64,000 bases of DNA from Asanoa ferruginea (GCF_003387075.1 NZ_QUMQ01000001.1:6262001-6326000); one strand, 5' to 3'; shown: positions 51,405 through 61,519, counted from the first letter of the stretch. Numbers and translations: made by a program. Notes: generated from the letters alone by a model not told the origin.

Positions 51405-52303
51405 CCGCCCCGCCGCTGGCCGAGGCCGTTCCGGTCGCCGCGCCGACCGGGCTGCGCCGGACGCTGAGCAGCCTGCGCCACGACCTGCCCGCGCTGATCT
51501 CGATCACCCTGCTGGTGCTGCTGGCCCTGGCCGCGATCTTCGCACCGCTGCTCGCGCCGCACCCGCCGCTACAGACCTACCAGGAGGGGCTGGCCGCCAA
51601 CGGCGCGCCGATCGGCCCCGGCCACGGCTTCCCGCTCGGCACCGACCCCAACGGCCGCGACGTGCTGGCCCGCCTCCTCTACGGCGCCCGGGTCTCGCTG
51701 GTCATCGGCATCCTCGCCAACGGCCTGGCCACCATCGTCGGTGTCCTGGTCGGGCTGACCGCCGGCTACCTGGGCGGCTGGGTCGAGACGATCCTGATGC
51801 GGCTGACCGACGTCGTGATGTCGTTCCCGATCCTGCTGTTCTGCATCGCGCTGATCTCGGTCACCGGGCCCAGCGAGCGCAACGTCGTGATCGTCATCGC
51901 CCTCATCTACTGGACCACGCTGGCCCGGATCATCCGCAGCCAGGTGCTGTCGCTGCGCGAGCGGGAGTTCGTGGTCGCGGCCCGCACGATGGGCCTGTCG
52001 CATTGGCGGATCATGCGCAAGCACCTGTTCCCACACCTGGTGCCGACCATCATCGTGTACGCCACCCTCGGCGTCGCGTCGTCGATCCTGATCGAGGCCT
52101 CGCTGTCGTTCCTCGGCGTCGGCGTCCCGGTGCCGACGGCGTCCTGGGGCCAGATGATCGAGCAGGGCAAGGAGTATTTCCAGATCGCGCCCTGGCTGCT
52201 CTTCGCCCCCGGCGTCTGCCTGGTGCTCACCGTGCTCGCCTTCAACCTCGCCGGCGACTGGCTGCGCGACCTCCTCGACCCGACCGCACCGGAGCGCCGC
52301 TGA
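51401..52303 (+). CDS. Peptide-type ABC transporter permease (DppC-like)
   Basis: A 300-residue inner-membrane permease with six hydrophobic segments. The N-terminal extension and [21 protein letters not shown] match DppC/Opp[20 protein letters not shown] is the EAA loop that contacts the ATPases. It starts at GTG 51401, overlapping the ATPase stop, and its TGA overlaps the next ATG. Gene order SBP-ATPase-ATPase-DppC-DppB is the reverse of the E. coli dpp order for the permeases. Confidence 0.92.
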   Translation: MTAPPLAEAVPVAAPTGLRRTLSSLRHDLPALISITLLVLLALAAIFAPLLAPHPPLQTYQEGLAANGAPIGPGHGFPLGTDPNGRDVLARLLYGARVSLVIGILANGLATIVGVLVGLTAGYLGGWVETILMRLTDVVMSFPILLFCIALISVTGPSERNVVIVIALIYWTTLARIIRSQVLSLREREFVVAARTMGLSHWRIMRKHLFPHLVPTIIVYATLGVASSILIEASLSFLGVGVPVPTASWGQMIEQGKEYFQIAPWLLFAPGVCLVLTVLAFNLAGDWLRDLLDPTAPERR

Positions 52304-53229
52304 TGACCCGGTTCCTGCTGCGCCGCATCCCGCAGGCGGTCATCGTCCTGTTCGGAGTGGTGACCCTCGCCTTCCTGCTGACCCACGTGGTGCCCGGCGA
52401 CCCGGCCCGGCTCATCGCCGGACCCAACGCCAGCGCCGAGACGGTCGCGTCGATCCACCACCAGCTCGGCCTCGACCGCAGCATCTGGTACCAGTACGGG
52501 AAGTATCTGGTCGGCCTGCTGCACGGCGACCTGGGCACCAGCTTCGCGCTCCAGAACACCCCGGTGGCCGGTGCGATCCTGCGGGCGCTGCCGATCAGCG
52601 CGGCGCTGGCCGTGCTCGGCGTGCTGTGGGAGGCGGTGCTGGGCATCCCGGTCGGGATCCTGGCCGCCTACCGGCCGGGCAAGCTCGCCGACCGGACCAC
52701 CACGCTGGCGACCCTGATCGGCCTGTCCGCGCCGCCGTTCTGGCTCGGCCTGCTGCTGCTCTACGTGCTGGCGTTCAAGTTCAACCTGTTCCCGCTGTCC
52801 GGCTACGCGGCGCCGTACATCAACTATCTGATCCTGCCCAGCTTCACCCTCGGCCTGGGCGGCGCGGCCTGGTATGCCCGGCTCACCCGGACCAACATGC
52901 TGGAAGCGCTGCGCAGCCCCTACGTGCAGATGGCCCGCGCGAAGGGCATGCCCGAGCGGGTCGTGCTGCTGCGGCACTGCCTGCGCAACGTGCTCAGCCC
53001 GCTGCTGACGATGCTCGGCATGGACCTGGGCTACTTCCTCGGCGGTGTCGTGGTCATCGAGTCGGTCTTCGGCCTGCCCGGCGCCGGCAAGCTCACCTTC
53101 GACGCGATCGGCACGCTGGACGTCCCCATGATCACCGGCGCCGTGCTGTTCGCCGCCTTCTTCATCGTCGTTATGAACCTCCTCGTCGACCTCGCCTACG
53201 CGCTGGTCGACCCCCGGGTGCGTCGCTAG
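52303..53229 (+). CDS. Peptide-type ABC transporter permease (DppB-like)
   Basis: A 308-residue permease: RFLLRRIPQAVIVLFGVVTL opening, THVVPGDPARLI, LGLDRSIWYQYGKYL, and an EAA loop at YVQMARAKGMPERVVLLRH. These are DppB/OppB hallmarks. It starts at ATG 52303 within TGATG and completes the importer. The longer open frame upstream is a shadow of the DppC-like gene. Confidence 0.92.
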   Translation: MTRFLLRRIPQAVIVLFGVVTLAFLLTHVVPGDPARLIAGPNASAETVASIHHQLGLDRSIWYQYGKYLVGLLHGDLGTSFALQNTPVAGAILRALPISAALAVLGVLWEAVLGIPVGILAAYRPGKLADRTTTLATLIGLSAPPFWLGLLLLYVLAFKFNLFPLSGYAAPYINYLILPSFTLGLGGAAWYARLTRTNMLEALRSPYVQMARAKGMPERVVLLRHCLRNVLSPLLTMLGMDLGYFLGGVVVIESVFGLPGAGKLTFDAIGTLDVPMITGAVLFAAFFIVVMNLLVDLAYALVDPRVRR

Positions 53230-53262
53230 ACCAGCCCGGAACCGAAACGGAAAGGAAACACC

Positions 53263-54384
53263 ATGAGTGACAAGCTGCGCGTGGCCGTAGCCGGCGCGGG
53301 CCGTTGGGCCCAGCGCGCCCACATCCCCGGCTGGCAGCGCGACCCGCGCGTCGCGGTCGTCGCGCTCGCCGACACCAACCCCACCGCGCTCGCCGAGGCG
53401 GGCGAGCGGTTCGGCGTCAAGAAGCTGGTCACTGACTATCGCGAGCTGCTCGACGACCCCGATGTCGACGTCGTCGACGTGGCGACCGCCAACCGGGCCC
53501 ACTACGAGATCTCGGCGGCGGCGCTCGACGCCGGCAAGCACGTGCTGTGCGAGAAGCCGGTGCACCACGACAACCGGGAGACCCGGGCGCTGGCCGAGTT
53601 GGCCCGCAGCAAGGGCCTGAAGACCAAGCTGGGCTTCACGTTCCGCTACGCGCCCGCGGTGCAGTATGCCAAGAGCCTGATCGACGCGGGCTTCGTCGGA
53701 ACCCCGTACATCTTCAACGGGTATGAGCAGAACAGCCAGTGGATCGACCCGGCGACCCCGATGCGCCAGGTCGACCCCGACGCGGACCCCGACGTGCTGA
53801 CGACCTCGTCGATCGAGGGCTACGGCGCGCCGATCATCGACATCATGCACTGGTGGAGCGGCGGCAACCTGACCTCCGTCGTCGGCACCATGCGCAACTT
53901 CGTGCCCCAGCGGATGGTCCGCGACACCGGCGTCGTGCAGCGCCTCAACATCGACGACGGCGACATGTGGATCGGCGAGTTCGACAACGGCGTGCTGGCC
54001 TCGATCCAGTCGTCCTACGTCACGGTCGGCAACTTCCCCGGCATCGAAGCGCGCATCTTCGGCTCCGAGGGCGCCATCATCGTTCGGCTGGTCGAGGAGT
54101 TCGGCATCTGCCAGACCATCAAGACGGCCACCAAGGGCTCGGTCGAGTTCGTCGAGCAGGAGATCCCGCAGGAGTTCTTCCCGGCCGGCGGGCACAGCCG
54201 GGAAGACTGGGACTTCCTGTTCTACTCCAACCTCTGCGCCGACTTCACCACCGAGATCCTCTCCGGCAACGCGGTCAACCAGGGCGACTTCGCTCAGGGC
54301 GCGCTGGTGCAGGAGACCATCAACGCGTTCGAGAAGTCGTTCCGCGACCGGGCGTGGGTGTCGTTCCCGTTGGAGTCCGCGTGA
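53263..54384 (+). CDS. Gfo/Idh/MocA family oxidoreductase
   Basis: A 373-residue dehydrogenase: VAVAGAGRWAQRAHIPGWQR for NAD(P), VLCEKPVHHDN with the conserved EKP Lys, and a C-terminal alpha/beta domain with TSSIEGYGAPIIDIMHWWSG carrying the typical Asp/His. Family members oxidise sugar-derived alcohols or amino sugars; a carbohydrate or inositol-like part in the substrate is possible. AAAGGA precedes the ATG. The stop overlaps the tldD GTG. Confidence 0.9.
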   Translation: MSDKLRVAVAGAGRWAQRAHIPGWQRDPRVAVVALADTNPTALAEAGERFGVKKLVTDYRELLDDPDVDVVDVATANRAHYEISAAALDAGKHVLCEKPVHHDNRETRALAELARSKGLKTKLGFTFRYAPAVQYAKSLIDAGFVGTPYIFNGYEQNSQWIDPATPMRQVDPDADPDVLTTSSIEGYGAPIIDIMHWWSGGNLTSVVGTMRNFVPQRMVRDTGVVQRLNIDDGDMWIGEFDNGVLASIQSSYVTVGNFPGIEARIFGSEGAIIVRLVEEFGICQTIKTATKGSVEFVEQEIPQEFFPAGGHSREDWDFLFYSNLCADFTTEILSGNAVNQGDFAQGALVQETINAFEKSFRDRAWVSFPLESA

Positions 54385-55855
54385 CAGCGCACGAGTGGGG
54401 GGCGCTCGCTGACGACGCGGGCGCCCGCGCGATCCTCGAATCGGCACTGGACACTGTGGATGGCCGGGTCGAGTATGCCGACGCCCGACTGATCGAGTGC
54501 GAGGAGCTGCGGTCCTACGCCCAGCTCGGTGCCGACCCCGACGAGCGGATCGAGCAGAACGTCGGCATCGGGGTGCGGGTGCTGGTCGGCGGGCAGTGGG
54601 GGTTCGCCGCCCGGCCACTCGCGTCGCACGCCGACGCCGCCACGGCGGCCCGCTCGGCGTACGCGTCGGCCGTCGCCCTGGCCGGCAGCGGCAAGCCGGT
54701 CTCGCTGCCGCCGCGGCTGCCGGTCAGCGGCCGCTACGAGACCTCGGCCGAGGTCGACCCGTTCACTGTGGACACCGCCGAGCGGCACGACCTGCTCGCC
54801 GGCTGGCTCGGCGCGGCCAGCGCGCCCGCCGAGGTGGCCGCCGCGCAGGCCGGTGTCAACGCCAAGCGGCAGCACCGGCACTTCGCCAACACCGAGGGGT
54901 CGCGCCAGCACCAGCACCTGCTGGAGACCGGCGCGATGCTGGTGGTCACCGCGGCCGGGCACGGCGACGTGCAGCGGCGCAGCTACCCGAACTCGTTCCA
55001 CGGCAACACCGCCGGCGCCGGCTGGGAATACCTGGCCTCGCTCGGCATGCGCGAGAACGCCGCCCGGGTCGGCGAGGAGGCGGTCGCGCTGCTGACCGCG
55101 CCGCTGGCGCCGCGCGGCTACGCCGACGTGGTGATCGGCGCGCAGCAGGTCTCGCTGCAGATCCACGAGTCGTCCGGGCACGCCCTGGAGCTCGACCGGA
55201 TCCTCGGCGACGAGGCCAACTACGCCGGCACCTCGTTCATCAAGGCCCGCGACGTCGGCTCGCTGCGCTACGGCTCGGACGCGGTCACCATCGCCTCCGA
55301 CCCGACCGTCCCCGGCACCCGGGGCAGCTTCGCGTTCGACGACGAGGGCACCCGGCCCGCCGCGCGGCCCTGATCGACCGCGGCATCGTGCGCAACACCC
55401 TGTCCACCCGCGACTCGGCGGCCCGGTCCGGGCTCGCGCTCACCGGTGCGGCCCGTTCCGACGGCTGGGCCTACCTGCCGGTCTGCTTCTCCACCCACGT
55501 CTACCTCGAGCCCGGCGACGGCGGCAGCCTCGACGAGCTCCTCGACCGGATGGGCGACGGCTACTACATCGACGACAACCGGAGCTGGTCGATCGACAAC
55601 CAGCGGCTCAACTTCCAGTTCGGAACCGAGGTGGCGTACGAGGTCAAGCGTGGCCGCCGCGGCCGGCTGCTGAAGAACTTCTCCTACGGCGGTGTCACGC
55701 CGCAGTTCTGGGGCTCGGTGGAAGCCGTCGCCGGGCCGGCGGAGTTCCGGGCGTTCGGCTACCCGTGCGGCAAGGGCGAGCCCAAGCAATGGGGCTTCCT
55801 GAGCCACGGCGCCTCCCCGATGTTGGTGCGTGACCTGCGGATCGGAGTGGCCTGA
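54381..55855 (+). pseudogene. tldD: TldD-family metalloprotease, single-base frameshift
   Basis: The frame starting at GTG 54381 encodes the TldD N-terminal half and the zinc motif (IHESSGHALELDRILGDE, with HExxxH), then stops at TGA 55371-55373 after FDDEGT. Restoring one C to the CCC run at 55351-55353 gives FDDEGTPARRAALIDRGIV and continues to a TGA at 55853-55855 with the normal family C terminus. So the gene is whole except for a one-base deletion. TldD/PmbA heterodimers cleave unfolded or modified peptides (microcin B17, CcdA). It could be a true mutation or a sequencing error; the neighbour has the opposite error. Confidence 0.88.
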
Positions 55856-57235
55856 TGACCTCGTTCGCCCCACCGGTGGCCCCGGACGGGCTGCTCGACC
55901 ACCTCGCGGCCGCCGCCAAGGTGCCGGCCGCCGACGCCGTCGAGATCACCCCTGCTCGGCCGGGCCGGCGAATACACCCGGTTCGCCGGCGGCCGGGTGC
56001 ACCAGCCCCAGGACATTCTGGAAACCCAATATTCCGTACGCGCGATCGTCGACGGACACGCCGCCCGGGCCGCCACCGGCACGCTGGACGGCCTGTCCGA
56101 GGCGGTCGAGCGGGCCGCGGCCGCCGCCCGGGCGCTCGCGCGGCGGGCCGGGGGAGCCGCCGGTTCGGCCGGGGTCTCGCTTCCGGCGTCCGCGCCGGAC
56201 GTGCCGCTCTGGCACGACGACACCGCGGCCTTCGACGCCGCCGCCCGGGCCACCGCGGCCGGGCAGACGATGCGCGGCGCGGCGGCCGCGGGCGGCGAGG
56301 CGGCCGGCATGTTCGGCCGCGCGCTGACCCAGATCGCCGTGGTCAACTCGGCCGGCGTCGCACACCACGCGCTGGCCACCGAGGCGCTCGGCACGCTGAC
56401 CGCCACCGTCGCCGACGGCACCTCGCACTGGATCGACCTGCACCGGTCGGTCGGCGCGATCGACCTGGCCGCCAGCGTCGAGCGCACCATCGCCGAGGCC
56501 GTCGCCGGCCAGGGCCGCATCCCGGTGCCCGACGGGCACTACACGATCGTGCTCGGCCCGCAGGCCGCCGGCGAGCTGCTGACGTTCCTCGAGGACGCCG
56601 GCTTCTCCGGCGAACTCGCCGCCGCCGGGGTCGGGCTGGTGGCCCAGCGGGCCGGCCAGCAGGTGGCCTCGTCGCTGGTGACCGTCGCCGACGACGCCAC
56701 GACCACGATCGGCCTGCCGATCGGGTTCGACATGGAGGGCACGCCGAAGCGGCGGGTGCCGCTGCTGACCCGCGGTGTCGTGGGGGAGGCGGTGACCAAC
56801 CTGGCCACGGCCGCCGTGCTCGGCACCGCCTCGACCGGGCACGCGCACATCGCCCGCGAGGAGGTGCCCACGCCGGTCGCCGCCAACATGGTGATGGACG
56901 GCGGTGACGCGACCGAGGCCGAGCTGATCGCCGGTGTCGAGAACGGCATCTACGTGCAGCGGTTCTGGTACACGCGGCTGGTCGACCGGGTCACCGCCAC
57001 CATCACCGGTGTCAGCCGCGACGGCTGCTTCCTGATCGCCGACGGCAAGCTGGCCGCGCCGGTCGCGGGGGCCAGGTTCACCCACTCGATCCTCGACTTC
57101 CTCGGCACCGTCGACGGGGTCGGTTCGGCGCGCCGGTCCCAGCCGGTGATGAACGTGTGGAACGGCGCCGTCACCGCGCCCGCGTTGCGCGGGCACGGTT
57201 TCCGGTTCGGCGCCGCGACCGTGGAGGAGGCCTGA
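55855..57235 (+). pseudogene. pmbA: PmbA/TldE-family protein, single-base frameshift
   Basis: ATG at 55855 (within TGATG) begins MTSFAPPVAPDGLLDHLAAA and reads correctly to VEIT. An extra C in the CCCC run at 55949-55952 then shifts the frame. Removing it gives LLGRAGEYTRFAGGRVHQP followed by DILETQYSVRAIV and the full PmbA/TldE body to TGA 57233-57235. As in other PmbA subunits, the HExxxH zinc motif is absent. The inserted base leaves a long out-of-frame ORF (to 56907) that is not real. Both members of the pair are therefore broken by one-base changes about 600 bp apart. Confidence 0.87.
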
Positions 57236-58089
57236 TGGCCCTACGTACCAACGCCGATCGCCTGGTGACCCAGATCCTCGCCGGTGAGGTCTGGCCCGCC
57301 CTGGCCGACCGGCACGGCTACCGGGTCGACGCCGACGGGACCCCGTTTCTGCTGCCCGGCATGGGCGGGGTCACCCTCGGCGTGCACCCGGGTGACCCGG
57401 CCACCGGCTATGAAGCCGACCATCTGGAGCCGGGCCTGTCCGTCCGGCACCGCGACGCCGGAGCCAACATGGCGTTGCAGTTCCTGAGCTGCGTCGGCAA
57501 CACCGTCACGGTCCGCTCGGGGCCGGCCGCCGGTTTCACCGGCAAGGTCATCGGACAGCACGCGTACGTGCTGGTCGACCTCGTCGAGGAGGAGTTGGCC
57601 CAGGTCAGCACCGGCGACCAGGTGACCGTGGCGGCCCGCGGCCAGGGGCTCAAGCTGCTCGACCACCCGGCCGTGGTGGCCAAGAACCTCGACCCTGGGC
57701 TGCTCGACCGGCTGCCGGTGCGCACCCGCGACGACGGCCGGCTCGAGGTCGGCGTCGCCGCGCGGGTGCCGGCCGTCGCGGTCGGGGCGGGCGCGGGGAT
57801 GGTGTCGGAGTTCGCCAACACCGACCTGATGGGCGCGTACGCCGGTCAGGGTGACGATCTGTCCCTCGGGCTCGAGTCGCTGCGGATCGGTGACCTCGTG
57901 GTGCTGGAGGACAGCGACCACCGCTTCGGCCGTGGCTTCCGGCCCGGCTATCTGACCATCGGGGTGATCAGCACCGGTCACTGCCGCCTGTTCGGGCACG
58001 GTCCCGGGCCGAGCAGCATCCTGTCCGGACCGGCCGAAGCGTTCCACATCGTCGACGACCCCGACGCCTGCCTTGGAGGACTGCTGTGA
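57235..58089 (+). CDS. DUF4438-type protein, copy 1
   Basis: A 284-residue protein that I assign to DUF4438 by its gestalt: FLLPGMGGVTLGVHPGDPAT, a HLEPGLSVRH strand, NMALQFLSCVGNTVTVRSG, GFTGKVIGQH and MGAYAGQGDD. Repeated Gly-containing beta strands suggest a compact barrel. No catalytic motif is known for the family. Both stop-start junctions overlap (TGATG at 57233, GTGA at 58086), tying it to pmbA and to copy 2. Conserved linkage with a peptidase pair suggests it acts on the same substrate. Confidence 0.75.
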   Translation: MALRTNADRLVTQILAGEVWPALADRHGYRVDADGTPFLLPGMGGVTLGVHPGDPATGYEADHLEPGLSVRHRDAGANMALQFLSCVGNTVTVRSGPAAGFTGKVIGQHAYVLVDLVEEELAQVSTGDQVTVAARGQGLKLLDHPAVVAKNLDPGLLDRLPVRTRDDGRLEVGVAARVPAVAVGAGAGMVSEFANTDLMGAYAGQGDDLSLGLESLRIGDLVVLEDSDHRFGRGFRPGYLTIGVISTGHCRLFGHGPGPSSILSGPAEAFHIVDDPDACLGGLL

Positions 58090-58913
58090 CCACCGTCGCG
58101 GTGAACCTGACCGGAGTGGTGGAGACGCCCACCATGCCGTCGTCGCCCTACCTCATCGACGCCGACGGGCACCCCTACGTGCCGGTCGGTGACGGGGGCG
58201 TGGTGCTCGGCGTACACGTGGGTGACGGGGTCTTCGACGTCGACGGCGACCACGTCGCGCCCGGCGTCACGCTGGCGCACGCCGACCAGGCGGCCCGGCA
58301 CGCGTTGACCGCCTTCGCCTGCTTCGGCAACCGGGCGCTCGTGCGCAGCGGCGCGGCGGCCGGCACCGAGGGTTTCGTGCTCGGCAAGCGCGGCGAGGAG
58401 GGCCGGGTCATCGTCGTGTTCCCGGACGACGTGCTCGCGCGGCTGGTGCCGGGCGACACCATCGTCGTGCGCGGCTTCGGCCAGGGCGCCACGATCCCCG
58501 GGGTGGCGCTGCTGAACGCCGACCCCGGCGCGCTGTCACTGCTGCCGCTGACGATCGGCGACGGGTCGGTGTCGGCGGTCGTGCGGGCGGTGCTGCCGTC
58601 CTCGTACGCCGGGAATGGGATTGGTCGTCCGGCCCAGATGTGGGACATCGACCTCCAGCTCACCCCGGCCACCGACCCCGGGCTGCGGCTCGGCGACCTG
58701 GTCGCGGTCGACGACCTCGACGTGCGGCACAATGCCGGCTACCGGCGCGGCTATCGCACGATCGGGCTGATCGTGCACGGCGGCAGCCCGCTGCCGGGGC
58801 ACGGCCCGGGCCTGATGCCGATCCTGTGCGCGCCGGCCGAGAACCTGCCGGTCACGATCGCGGCCGACGCGTTGCCCATGCTCCGCCCCGACCACCTAAA
58901 CTCCCGGCCATGA
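58086..58913 (+). CDS. DUF4438-type protein, copy 2
   Basis: A 275-residue paralogue of the preceding gene. Shared features: YLIDADGHPYVPVGDGGVVL, a GVHVGD element, HVAPGVTLAHADQAARHAL, CFGNRALVRSG, GTEGFVLGKRG, QLTPATDPGLRLGDLVAVDD and GYRRGYRTIGLI. The second copy is diverged enough to suggest a heteromer or a different specificity, like TldD with PmbA. GTG start overlaps copy 1, and its stop overlaps the GntR ATG (ATGA at 58910). Confidence 0.72.
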   Translation: MTTVAVNLTGVVETPTMPSSPYLIDADGHPYVPVGDGGVVLGVHVGDGVFDVDGDHVAPGVTLAHADQAARHALTAFACFGNRALVRSGAAAGTEGFVLGKRGEEGRVIVVFPDDVLARLVPGDTIVVRGFGQGATIPGVALLNADPGALSLLPLTIGDGSVSAVVRAVLPSSYAGNGIGRPAQMWDIDLQLTPATDPGLRLGDLVAVDDLDVRHNAGYRRGYRTIGLIVHGGSPLPGHGPGLMPILCAPAENLPVTIAADALPMLRPDHLNSRP

Positions 58914-59590
58914 GCGATCCAGCGTCTGTCCTGCACAGATCCCTGCCGGAGAGCGTCTACCTGCTCCTGCGCCGGCGGATCCTCAACAACGACTTCGCGG
59001 CCGGGCAGCGGCTGATCGAGGCGACCATCGCCGAGGAACTCGGCGTCAGCCGCTCCACGGTCCGCGAGGCGTTGCGGCAACTGTCGGTCGAGGGCCTGGT
59101 CGACATCTCGCCGCGGCGGCACAGCATCGTCACCCGGATGGCCTACGAAGACATCCGGGACGCCTGCTATGCCAGGTTCGTGCTGGAGGCCGGCGCCGCC
59201 CGCAGCGTCAGCGAGCGCTCCGGCCTCATCGTCGCGATGAAGAAGGTCGTCGCCCGGATGGGCGAGGCCGCCGAGTCCGGCGACGTGGCCCGCATGATCG
59301 ACCTCGACACCGAGTTCCACGGCTGCATCATCGACGCCTCCGGCCGGCATCGCCTGGGCTCCCTGTGGCGGATGCTCGACGCCCAGATGGGCGCCCTGAT
59401 GCGCTCGTCGATCGACCGGCAGCACATCGCGCTCGACGAGGCGGTCCGCCGCCACCAACTCCTGGTCGACATCTTCGGCGTCGGCACGATCGACGAGATC
59501 GTGGCGGCGATGGAGGAGCACTACCTGGGCACGGTCGACGACATGGCCGAGGCCGGCATGCTGACCCGCGAGGCCGGCGCCCCCTCCTGA
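58910..59590 (+). CDS. GntR-family regulator (FadR/FCD type)
   Basis: A 226-residue regulator. RILNNDFAAGQRLIEATIAE leads into the helix-turn-helix ELGVSRSTVREALRQLSVEG; the C-terminal helical FCD domain has metal-binding-type residues in DLDTEFHGCII and RRHQLLVDIF. FadR-like regulators sense carboxylic acids or amino acids and usually repress the operon that encodes them. Last gene of the operon; its likely site is the palindrome at 43771-43808. Confidence 0.92.
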   Translation: MSDPASVLHRSLPESVYLLLRRRILNNDFAAGQRLIEATIAEELGVSRSTVREALRQLSVEGLVDISPRRHSIVTRMAYEDIRDACYARFVLEAGAARSVSERSGLIVAMKKVVARMGEAAESGDVARMIDLDTEFHGCIIDASGRHRLGSLWRMLDAQMGALMRSSIDRQHIALDEAVRRHQLLVDIFGVGTIDEIVAAMEEHYLGTVDDMAEAGMLTREAGAPS

Positions 59591-59617
59591 TTGCGCCCTG
59601 GCGCTACGCTCCGCACC

Positions 59618-60046
59618 ATGCGTGACGGTCTATGGGGTTCCCGGCTGGCGTGGCTGCTGACGTTCGGCGGCGGGATCGTGCTCTGGGGGCTGCTCTTCGG
59701 GTGGGGCGAAGACGTCCTCTTCGGCGGTGGGCTGGCCGTGCTCGTCTCGGCTGGGGTGAGCCTGCTCCTTTACCGCCGCAAGGCGGCACGCGGCGAGGTC
59801 GAGAGCGAAGAAGACGACGTCGACTGGCTGGCGCGCGGTTCGATCGCGGTCTGGCTCGCGGGCAGCAAGCGGCGCTACCTGGCCACCTTCACGCCGACCG
59901 CACCGGTCGTCGAAACGGCCGACCGGCACGAACGCCGCATCCTCGAAACCATGCGCGCGGTCGGCATGCCGCCGGCTACCCTGGTGCCGCTGGACGGAGA
60001 AGCCCCCGACGACCTTGACCTCGTGGAGCTGCCCCGCCGCTTATAG
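59618..60046 (+). CDS. Small membrane protein of unknown function
   Basis: A 142-residue protein with two close membrane helices (LAWLLTFGGGIVLWGLLFGW and VLFGGGLAVLVSAGVSLLLY) and a cytoplasmic tail that is acidic (EVESEEDDVDW) then mixed. I do not recognise the family. ATG at 59618 is preferred over the longer ORF because it begins just before the first helix and lies 27 bp after the GntR stop. It could be co-transcribed with the operon or have its own promoter. Confidence 0.68.
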   Translation: MRDGLWGSRLAWLLTFGGGIVLWGLLFGWGEDVLFGGGLAVLVSAGVSLLLYRRKAARGEVESEEDDVDWLARGSIAVWLAGSKRRYLATFTPTAPVVETADRHERRILETMRAVGMPPATLVPLDGEAPDDLDLVELPRRL

Positions 60047-60164
60047 GGGAGTTGAGAACATGCCCGGTCGCTCGCGCACGCGTTGACGTTCCAGGCCGAT
60101 TCCGGCCTGACCGGCTCGCGTGCTGCCCCGATCGGCGCGGCACGACCTTACCCAAGGAATCCTC

Positions 60165-61394
60165 GTGCCTGCCTCCTCCGCTTCGCTCTGGAGTGATCCT
60201 GACTTCCGCCGGCTCTGGGCCGGTCAGACCGCGTCGCAACTGGGCGAGCAGGCCACCCTGGTGGCGCTGCCGCTGATCGCCGTGCTCACCCTCGGCGCCC
60301 GGCCCGACCAGGTGGGCGCCCTGCGTGCGGTTGGCCAGGCGCCGCTGCTGCTGTTGCCGCTGTTCGTCGGCGCCTGGGTCGACCGCTGGCGCACCCGGAC
60401 CGTGATGGTGTTGGCCGACCTCGGCCGGGCGCTGGCGCTGACCGGCGCCGTCGTGGCCGCCTACGTCGGTGGTCTGGGCCTGCCGGCACTCGTGGTGATC
60501 GCGTTCGCCGTCGGCGGCCTGTCGGTGTTCTTCGACGTGGCCTACCAGGCCTCGGTGGTCCGGCTGTTCCGCCGGGACCAGTTGGCCCGGGCCAACAGCG
60601 CGATCGAGGGCAGCCGGTCCGGCGCCCAGATCGCCGGCCCCGCACTGGGCGGTGCGCTGGCATCGTCGTCGCTCGGCATCGCCGCCACCGCCCTGTTCTT
60701 CGCACTCTCGTTTCTGTGCATCCGCCGGATCCGCCCCGACGAGCCGGTCCCCACGCAGCGTCCACTTCGGATCGGGCAGCGGATCGGCGACGGTGTCCGC
60801 TTCGTGGCCGCTGATGCCGCGCTGCGCACGGTGTGCCTCGCGTCGGCGGCGTTCCAGTTCAGCCTCGCCGCCACGATGACCGCCTACCTGCTGTTCCTGC
60901 CGCGCGACCTGCACCTGTCCGGCGCCGCGGTTGGCCTGGTCCTGGCGGCGACCGGCCCGGGCGCCCTGCTCGGCTCCCTGCTGGCGGCCCGCCTACCGGC
61001 CCGGCTGGGCTACGGCCCGGTCCTGGTGGGAGCCGCGGCCATCGGCGACGGCGCATTCCTGATCGTGCCGACCCTGCACAGCGGGGCCGCGGCGACCGTG
61101 CCGTTGCTGGTGGCGGCCAACCTCGTCTTCGGTGCGTTAGGCCAACTCGTCAACGTCACGGTCATGGTCGTGCGCCAGGCCCTGACCCCGAACCAGCTGC
61201 AGGGCCGCGTGGCGGCGACGATCACGTTCGCCGGCATGGGCACGGCCCCGCTCGGATCGCTGCTGGGCGGCGTGCTGGCGACGCAGTGGGGCCCGCGCAC
61301 GAGCCTGGCGGTGACGGCCGCCGGGATGCTGCTCTCACCGCTGCTCATGGCGCTGTCGCCGCTCGCGCGGATCGGCCGGGATGTGTCGTCATAG
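60165..61394 (+). CDS. MFS transporter
   Basis: A 409-residue major facilitator protein with about 12 helices, opening LWSDPDFRRLWAGQTASQLG like the MFS_3 exporter group. Motif A-like loop: GAWVDRWRTRTVMV. GTG at 60165 follows AAGGAAT at 7-nt spacing; the longer ORF start adds a charged tail not seen in the family. It may export a small molecule, possibly the product of the peptide operon that starts 125 bp downstream. The 118-bp gap before it has a small AGGCCG-ATTC-CGGCCT hairpin and nothing else I can support. Confidence 0.88.
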   Translation: MPASSASLWSDPDFRRLWAGQTASQLGEQATLVALPLIAVLTLGARPDQVGALRAVGQAPLLLLPLFVGAWVDRWRTRTVMVLADLGRALALTGAVVAAYVGGLGLPALVVIAFAVGGLSVFFDVAYQASVVRLFRRDQLARANSAIEGSRSGAQIAGPALGGALASSSLGIAATALFFALSFLCIRRIRPDEPVPTQRPLRIGQRIGDGVRFVAADAALRTVCLASAAFQFSLAATMTAYLLFLPRDLHLSGAAVGLVLAATGPGALLGSLLAARLPARLGYGPVLVGAAAIGDGAFLIVPTLHSGAAATVPLLVAANLVFGALGQLVNVTVMVVRQALTPNQLQGRVAATITFAGMGTAPLGSLLGGVLATQWGPRTSLAVTAAGMLLSPLLMALSPLARIGRDVSS

Positions 61395-61519
61395 GAGGGT
61401 GATTGCTCAGCATCTGCCCAATGCCGGGTGGGCCGGCGGGATCGCGCGGCGAGCGGCGAGAATGCCGGAGGGTGCTGCCGCACCCGCAGCGAGTCGGCTG
61501 GCCGCAGGAGGGGGTCGCC

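Noticed and set aside
55855-56907. 350-codon ORF as the real pmbA product
   Set aside because: Only its first 32 or so codons match PmbA; after the CCCC run it is an Arg/Gly-rich shadow, while the adjacent frame carries the conserved protein.
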